Assembly (NCBI GenBank): GCA_010015655.1
Contig: ML976819.1
Coordinates: forward strand, 1 to 50,324
Direction of reading: 5' to 3'
DNA: 50,324 nucleotides
Origin: Bimuria novae-zelandiae CBS 107.79
Taxonomy: Eukaryota > Ascomycota > Dothideomycetes > Pleosporales > Didymosphaeriaceae
Part shown: in pieces, positions 44,038 to 50,324 of the stretch
Layout: each line of letters opens with the position of its first letter
Numbering within the stretch: the first letter of the stretch is position 1
Notes under the pieces: model-generated
Told to the model about the DNA's origin: nothing
The model's input: the letters and a program-made list of their open reading frames with translations, nothing else
Databases searched by the model: none
Made by a program: the position numbers and the translations under genes

Positions 44038-47000
44038 CACCCCCTTATCCTGTAGTCGATCCACGACGTAAGGATGAACCTCTTAAGTGTCTTCTATCTT
44101 ACGAACCTTTAAATAAATATCCGTAAGGTGTAGTTACTATACAAATTTAATATGCTTCTGTCGAGGAAGAATCTTCGTCATGCCGTTAGCCAGCATCTAG
44201 TTTGTAGACTTCTAGTGTACGTAGAGGCGATTCTCCTCAACTTCCTGGCGGATCCAGTTCTGGTGGATATCGACGTGTTTAAGTTTTGTGCTAAGCTTAT
44301 CTATCTCTTTTATAACTATACCTATAGTCTGTTAGTTGTCACACTAAATAATAGGCGTTTAATTAAGCTTTAAAGATAGTTTTTTAAATAGGCGGCACTA
44401 CTCCTCTATCTCTAATCTAGTAAGTAATAGAGCGAGCAGCTCTATTTTAGTTATTAATTTTATAATAGTGCGTTAGAGTGTTAACTTCTAGTTAATAGTT
44501 ATGCTAAATAACTAAAATACGTATCCTTAAGAGCTTCGGCGCGTCTTAATATCGTTAGTAAAGGAGGTATTAGATGCCTTAAAGAAGATAGGATTATAAT
44601 AGTCTTATAGCGTTATAAAGTACTTCTAAATCTCCGCTTTATTAATAGCTTGCGCTTATAGAGCTCGATATTTCGTCTTAAGAATATAACGCCACACCCT
44701 TTAAATAGATTTAACGTGTACTTAACTAGGGTTTGTTAAATATAACGCGTGAATAACGTAAGCGTGGGCTAGATTAGGTTAAGTATACTACGTTAAGTAG
44801 GCAAGGTAGCCTATAAGCTTTTAATAGGTTTTTATATAGGCTTTGTTCAGTTCTTTAAGAGATTGTTCTAGGTAGTTTACTAGTATAGGCACCTCTAAAG
44901 GGCAGCTAGTAAAAATAATATTATACTTAGCAGCAACCTTATTAATATAGGCGTCTTATACTAGGTAAATTATGCGTACGTTAGTGTCTTGAACAACGCG
45001 TATACCTAAGAACTACTTAAGTTCTTTAAAGTATTTTAGGCTATAATAATTATTAAGCTTTTTCTTAAACTCTTAGTATAGATGCCTGTTTAATAGGTGG
45101 AAAGCCATGACGATATTATTAACATAGATAAATATAATTAGCTAGCTATTAACGTAGACGCATGGAAATCCTAGTATAGGCGTTAAGCCTAGAGACTTTA
45201 GTATCCCTTTTAGGTCCTTATACTAAAGAAGCGGTGACTCCTTTAGTCCGTATAGGGCTCTTAGCACCTGTAGCAGCCAGACTTGCCAACAATTAATTCA
45301 ATCAATCAACTCTAACTTGATATGGTAGGAGTTAAACTAAGACAGGAAGTACTCTAGCCTAAAGACGTAAGTGGGGGCCCCACTTAATTGATTGTTGGCA
45401 AGTCTGGTAGCAGCTCTCCATCCTTCTTGAAACCATCTGGTGTCTGAGCGTAGAGCTTTCTATTAAGTGTAGTGTTTAGAAACGCGTTTAGTACATCGTA
45501 CTAAAGCAGCTCTAGACTAAATTAATTAGCTATTATAATAAGTGCTTAGAATGTTTAAGTAGCTAGTATAGCTACGTAAGTGTCTTTATATAGCTATTAT
45601 AGGTTGCCGCGGATGACAAGTCGTGTCTTAAATTAATAAAGGTAGCCATCCTTATTAAACTTATATATAAATACCTATATTAGGGGTAGCACCTCTGCGT
45701 TAGCAGTCTCTGCTATTTATGTTATTTTAGCGAAGTAGCCTTTACCCTAGATCTCGCGATACTTATTCTGTGTAGCTTCTTAAAACTACTCTCTAAACTA
45801 ATGGTGATCTAGCTCTTTATATAATCGCGGAGCTTTTGGAACCTAGGTGCGATGTATTTTCGTTGTTAGTTTAGACTTTAAAGTAGTTAAGAAAGCCTTA
45901 AGGTAGTTACCTACTAATCCTCCGTACGAGGTAGCGTGAGAGTACTATCTCTTTAGTCCCTAAAGATTAGCGTTTCGTTTTGTGCGTCGTAAGCCTTTAA
46001 TAATATTCTCTGTGCTAAAATTAAGGTTTTAACGTCTTAGAGCGTTGTTTTCGTGTTAATTAGGTATATAGCCTTTAAGCTATGTAGCTGAGAGTTCCTA
46101 TCGATCTAATATTAAATTCTCTAGGCTTAACAATCCTCTACTAGACTATTCTAGTTAACTTCGCTTAATCTCCTTAATCTCCTTACCCCTTATTTATAAC
46201 TTAGAGGGCGCAGGTGCATCTTAGGCTTGTTATTAAGTTATTAAAAGATCCTTAATTGCTATATTATTAGGTTTAAACTCCTCTAGAAATGCGAGAAGCT
46301 TAATAACCTCCTTAATTACTAATTCTCGAGCGTAGCCTTGCAGTCCTTTATAAAACTTTATAGGTTTAAAAACAACGTCTTAAGTGCATATAACCTGGTC
46401 CTTCGTGGGTAGCCAGATCCTGAAAATGTTGGTAGAGTCGTAGCCTACAAGATAGCCTATTAACGCTCTTAATTTAAGCTTGTCCGCACGCTTTAGCGAG
46501 CAGTTAAGTATATAGGCTTAATAGCTTATTAGTTGCATGTGTTAAACCTTTAGTTGCACCTTCTAGATAATCTTATACGGTGTCTTCTATTGCAATGCTT
46601 CTGTAGGGGTCTAATTTAGTATATATACTATTGTTCGAATTAGCTTATAAGTTAGAGACTTTGGTAGTCCTGCCTAAACCCTTATGGCTCTTGCTTGGAT
46701 GATAAGGAGCGATCCTGCTCGTTCTGCCAGTCCATTCTGCTCTTCGGTGTACTTGGCTCGTGGCTCGTATCGAATACTAAGGTCTTTGCAGAGTTCTTCT
46801 AGAAAGTTTAGCGATGTACCGTATCCGCGATTATTATCTATTTTAATAGCTATTATATTATAGTTAAATACGCGTTGTATACTGCGTATATCCTAGATTA
46901 ACTATTAACTTAGAAATAGCTTTAATCGCTGTGGGAAGGTTAAGACTTTATGCTATTTTAAGTATTAATTAATAGAGTGTCTAGCCTATTAATCTCTATT

Positions 47001-49127
47001 TAAGCATGCTTCTCCTTATGGTATTAATTAGATAACGTTAATAGAGACGCGATAGAATAGCTTTTAAGCTTAGTCTTCCTATTACCTTTAAAATATCTAC
47101 TTTATTAACTTCGACTCTATGCAAATAGTGCAGAAGTCATTAGTATCGCCTTTAATAATAAGTCTATTAACGTTTAAGGTAAGCTTTTTAATTGCTTTCT
47201 TACTAGAATAACCCTATATCTGGTGAGCTATCCTTGCGTTGACAATCTGGTCTGGGCGCGGAGCCTTTAAAGGTCGATAGGTTGTGCCGAAAGATGATAA
47301 AGGTATAGGCTTTGGACGGCAGGATGCATCAGTATCTACTAGCTAATAACCTCTATTATACTCTAAATATGCAAGTACCGTCTTTGGATTGCTTTTGTAT
47401 AGTAGATCTTGTCCTAAATTGAAGTGTATGTTAATCTTGCGGCAACGTGCCAGGCTAATAAGATTAGTAATAAATCCTTAAACGTAGGCGACATAAGTAA
47501 GTTCTAGCGTTTTAATTCCTATTAGCGTCTTTGCCTTGAGTTTTATATTTCCCCAGGCAGTAATCTGCACACGGCCTGTACTAGCGCCTATAAAATTAGT
47601 ATCACTTGCGTCGTACTCCCTTGTCTATCCTACCCAGTCTTCGCTGTTAATCACGTGGGTGTTAGATCTAGAATTAAGTATCTATTAATTACTAAGTTTG
47701 TTAATTCCTTCTTCTATGCTTACTACTATATATAGCCTGTCCTCTAGCGTTGTGCCATCGTCCATAGTTAACTAAACTAAATTCTTATTAGTATCCTTGT
47801 GTAGAGCGAATAGCTCTTAGTCTTTATCTAGAGCGTAGAGCTCTTCGTTCTTATCTTAAGGCATAAATTATACCGTGTTTACAGTTAGTCTAGTAAGAGA
47901 ATTATTATTATTTATAGTAATATTCCTGTCTTGCTGCTTTACGCGCTATTTATTAAGAGCCTTATTAATTTTGTCTTTTAAGTTATTATTAGCGGCTAGG
48001 GCGGCGTCTAGCTTCTTTTAGCTAGTTACATTGGCGTAGTTCTTCGGCCTTCGTAGATGCTCGGTGTTAATTAACTAGCATTCGGTCTAATAGTGTTTTA
48101 GGCCGCATAGGCATTAAGGCTTGTCTTTATTACCATCCTTCTTCTTCTATTACTACTAAGGCTTAGCAGTATCTAGTTCTGCAGCTATAAAGCTAAGTCT
48201 TGTTAATATTAGTCGAACACGCTTAAGGTAGGTCGTGAATTTACTAATATAGTCTTCTACTAATAGAATAGCGGTGCTAGCATCCTTAAGGTTAATTAAG
48301 ACTCGCAGGCCTAATGTGCTATACTTAGGATTAATTATTCTATAGGTAACAAGAAAATCTTCCTGTGCTCGAGATCTAGATATCTCAGGTATACCTGTAG
48401 CGATGCATACATTAGTAACCTCTACCTAGGATCGCAGCCATTCTTCAACCTTCTTACCATAAGGCGGCGTCTAAAGGGCTTTATATCGTGCAATTAGATC
48501 GCGTTAATATATAGTGTTAGATAGTGCGAGGTACTTCTTAAGTATTATTAACTATTTATACGGGATATCCTTATTCTTAATTAAGTAAAGGTGTCTTGTA
48601 GTAATTATCTTGCTAATCTTAAAATTAAATTCTACTAGAGCTTTTTTTTTGCGCTTAAACTTAAAGTTCTTACGCTCCCATTGCTTATACTCCTACTAGT
48701 ATAGCTTCTACTAAGTAGCGGTAAGGTGAGCTATTAATGTAGCTTCCACATTGTAGTTTATAAGTTGTGGTTCAATTAGTGCTGTTAACGTAGGCAGGTC
48801 CGCTGCCATTATAGCAGGGTCTACGTACTACTAGAGGTCGTTCTTCTGGGCAGTATCCTTTCAAATAAATAGCCATTTGTGCCAATCGTTAGCTCGATCA
48901 AGGACGATGGTCACTCGGGTGACTGCAGGATCTGACTTAGTAGTCATTATATAGGGTATTAGTTGTTTAGCGGCTCCGCACAGTATAATCAATCGTAATC
49001 TTAATTATAGGTGCTAATTAGTAAGTTAGCGGCTCTGTATAGTATAATTAATTATTAATCTCGATTGTAGGTGCTAATTAGATGTTGTGAGTAAGCGTGC
49101 TATCTAGTCGCAATCTAGGCTTATAAC
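44038..49127 (-). pseudogene. Copia-2 gag-pol polyprotein, heavily stopped
   Basis: The gag start is probably near 48946 (MTTKSDPAVTRVTIVLDRAN, then WHKWLFIWKDTAQ), which parallels the copia-1 gag start. RT is marked by FIYVNNIV at about 45100-45135, where Y-V-D-D has both Asp turned to Asn. Integrase C-terminal motifs (DQVICT, NIFRIWLPTKD-like) lie near 46380-46440, and short less-mutated stretches occur around 46690-46830 and 47220-47340. TAG/TAA stops are dense. A MITE-like element sits in the RT region. Confidence 0.82.
45277..45407. mobile_element. 131-bp MITE-like element in copia-2
   Basis: Terminal inverted repeats of about 22 bp with one mismatch (ends CCAGACTTGCCAACAAT), flanked by a 6-bp direct repeat TAGCAG at 45271-45276 and 45408-45413. 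There is no coding capacity. Unlike the copia-2 sequence around it, it is not visibly RIP-mutated. The TSD length does not fit Tc1 or pogo (TA) families and no parent transposase is in the window. Confidence 0.8.
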
Positions 49128-49371
49128 TATTGCGGTGTGAAAATGCAGTGAAAATAAAAGTATTATCTATTGTTTAGTATATCTGTCTATTGTGTTGTGT
49201 TGTGTTGTGTGTCTTCGCTGCTCGTGCTGTTTTCTAACAAGCTAGTGGCGGGGTCTATTTACATGACGTATTTCTTATACTGGAGGTAAGAGATGCTCAG
49301 TAAGTTGAGGCAGCAGCGTCAGACCACCGCCACGTGGAACACGTGATCCGCGTCTCCTCATAACCGTCACA
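49128..49371 (-). repeat. 5' LTR of copia-2
   Basis: 244 bp, same length as its partner; differences are mainly transitions. It keeps two CACGTG sites, 49331-49336 and 49340-49345. Its outer end fuses to the reading frame of the interrupted BTB gene. Confidence 0.95.
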
Positions 49372-49977
49372 AAATGACTTCGTAGTTGCAATAACGTCAA
49401 CATAGTTCTCCTCCTCATATTGCACTGCGGTACCGGCTTGAGCCCTATGACATGCAGCTCCACATTTCTCTAGTTGGTCGCGATGAACAGTAATGCCACG
49501 TGGGCAAAGATACACATGCCTGGTTTTAAGAAAAAAGTTGTGGTTGATTTCCTCGTCTCCTTTAATGCTCTTTGGAGTGATGTGATCAATGCTCTGCTCT
49601 CTAGACAATTCAACCTAGACTGCAATCTCGTCTAGGTATCCTTGCCTCTCGATCCAGTCACTTAGCTCATTGATCTGAAAGAAACGGGCTTCGTGCCCAA
49701 GACGTTGGTACATGCCATAATCGAATCCCGATGACTTGGACCAAAACAGCGGGAAGATTCTAGGACGGCGCATATATTGAAGTAATTGCTCAAATATGTC
49801 AGGACTGGCGTCAATAAAATATGATCCGTCTTTTTCGGGTGTGCAGGTCCATGTTCCTGAGAAGAAAGCACGAAAATATTCAGACATTGATGTCAGAGTA
49901 CTAAGCAGTGTCTTGAACTTCCGTCCTCCAACATCGAGGGTTACGATGCTTGGGAGCGTGTCTGGGACGGTTTCCAT
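49372..49977 (-). pseudogene. BTB/POZ (KCTD-type) gene, premature stop, 3' end cut by copia-2
   Basis: ATG at 49977. Residues about 10-100 form a potassium-channel-tetramerisation-type BTB domain (VTLDVGGRKFKT, DGSYFIDASPDIFEQLLQYM, RFFQINELSDWI), a protein-protein interaction fold. TAG at 49615-49617 (codon 121) stops it, yet the same frame continues for 81 more codons with the conserved C-terminal part of fungal relatives (VYLCPRGITVHR, CGAACHRA, YEEENYVDV). At 49372 the frame runs into the copia-2 LTR. The original last 11 codons and stop lie on the far side of copia-2 (43753-43788). CAG to TAG would be RIP-like and the copia LTR is only about 240 bp away. The BTB domain alone might still be made. 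Confidence 0.87.
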
Positions 49978-50324
49978 TGGAGAGGATATAATTCTGATCG
50001 CAGATTGTAGTTCGTTGGGGTCAGTGTGGCCTTAAGAGAGACTTGAACTTAATGAGATGCAATAGCGACGTTTGAGGCTCTAGTCACTTGCCTCCTTAGC
50101 AATGATGGACTCTTCGAGAGAAAAAGGTTGATAGTAACAGCTTAAAGTCTGTAGTGCGAGCAGGCTTAAATACTGTAACCCATAACGGATTTCTGATATT
50201 TGCTATTTCTAATATTTGCCATTAATTGATTGTATGGCTTGTTTTCTTCAGATTGCAGGTTTTGTATAGCGATTTGCCGCTTGCTATGAATTGCTATCAT
50301 CTGCTCCACAATCTTTTGCTCTCG
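49978..50324 (-). other. Upstream region of the BTB gene
   Basis: AT-leaning non-coding DNA expected to hold the promoter of the minus-strand BTB gene. No clear core-promoter motif or other gene is seen before the window ends. Confidence 0.4.

Larger units (their letters stand above)
43794..49371 (-). mobile_element. Copia-2: complete Ty1/copia LTR retrotransposon
   Basis: LTRs 43794-44037 (3') and 49128-49371 (5'), each 244 bp; TSD AAATG at 43789-43793 and 49372-49376; total 5578 bp. A polypurine tract (minus AGGATAAGGGGGTG) lies just inside the 3' LTR. It is heavily RIP-mutated inside, less so in the LTRs. It is inserted in the 3' end of a BTB-domain gene and itself hosts a 131-bp MITE-like element at 45277-45407. 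Confidence 0.95.

Noticed and set aside
1..50324. tRNA or rRNA genes
   Set aside because: I saw no cloverleaf-like sequence or rRNA segment that I could defend by eye; a covariance-model search would be needed to exclude a tRNA.

Overview
The window looks like a repeat-rich compartment of a filamentous ascomycete (Pezizomycotina) genome. The evidence is short spliced introns with CTAAC-type branch points, fungal families (DUF3435 tyrosine recombinase, saponin-hydrolase-like secreted propeller, KCTD-type BTB protein), and retroelements carrying a heavy RIP-like signature. That signature is C to T mostly in CpA context on either strand, with CpG largely spared, giving a flood of TAG/TAA stops and TA steps. 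I cannot name the genus.

Layout. 1-5385: copia-type LTR retrotransposon (copia-1), minus strand, cut by the left window edge, moderately RIP-mutated. 5386-9149: gene island with an intact secreted saponin-hydrolase-like gene (7245-9149, +), whose upstream region carries a complete 1268-bp Tc1-type transposon (5648-6915). 9150-10967: no supported gene. 10968-39945: a nest of transposons. A Tad-type LINE (minus) is split by gypsy-1 (14275-38134, TSD TTTTA), which is split by gypsy-2 (16532-33411, TSD CCTTA). Gypsy-2 in turn carries gypsy-3, a chromodomain element (19145-25786, TSD CTAAC), and a block made of a Fot1/pogo element (27518-29455) joined to a 5'-truncated, RIP-mutated pogo element (to 30951). 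All LTR elements in the nest are on the minus strand. 39946-42930: unmutated DNA with an intact five-exon DUF3435 gene with a C-terminal zinc finger (40487-42930, +). 43753-49977: a minus-strand BTB/KCTD-like gene broken by a premature TAG and by insertion of copia-2 (43794-49371, TSD AAATG), which itself carries a 131-bp MITE-like element.

Reading the layers by nesting and mutation load: the LINE is oldest, then gypsy-1, gypsy-2, then gypsy-3 and the pogo element. The Fot1-like and Tc1-like elements look youngest, because they are essentially free of RIP. The only uninterrupted host-type coding sequences are the saponin-hydrolase-like gene and the DUF3435 gene. The points most worth following up are the in-frame gypsy-2 junction around the Fot/pogo block (probable collapsed or recombined Fot copies), the degraded antisense Cys-cluster/coiled-coil ORFs inside the 3' ends of gypsy-1 and gypsy-2, the intact DUF3435 recombinase, and the BTB gene broken by copia-2.
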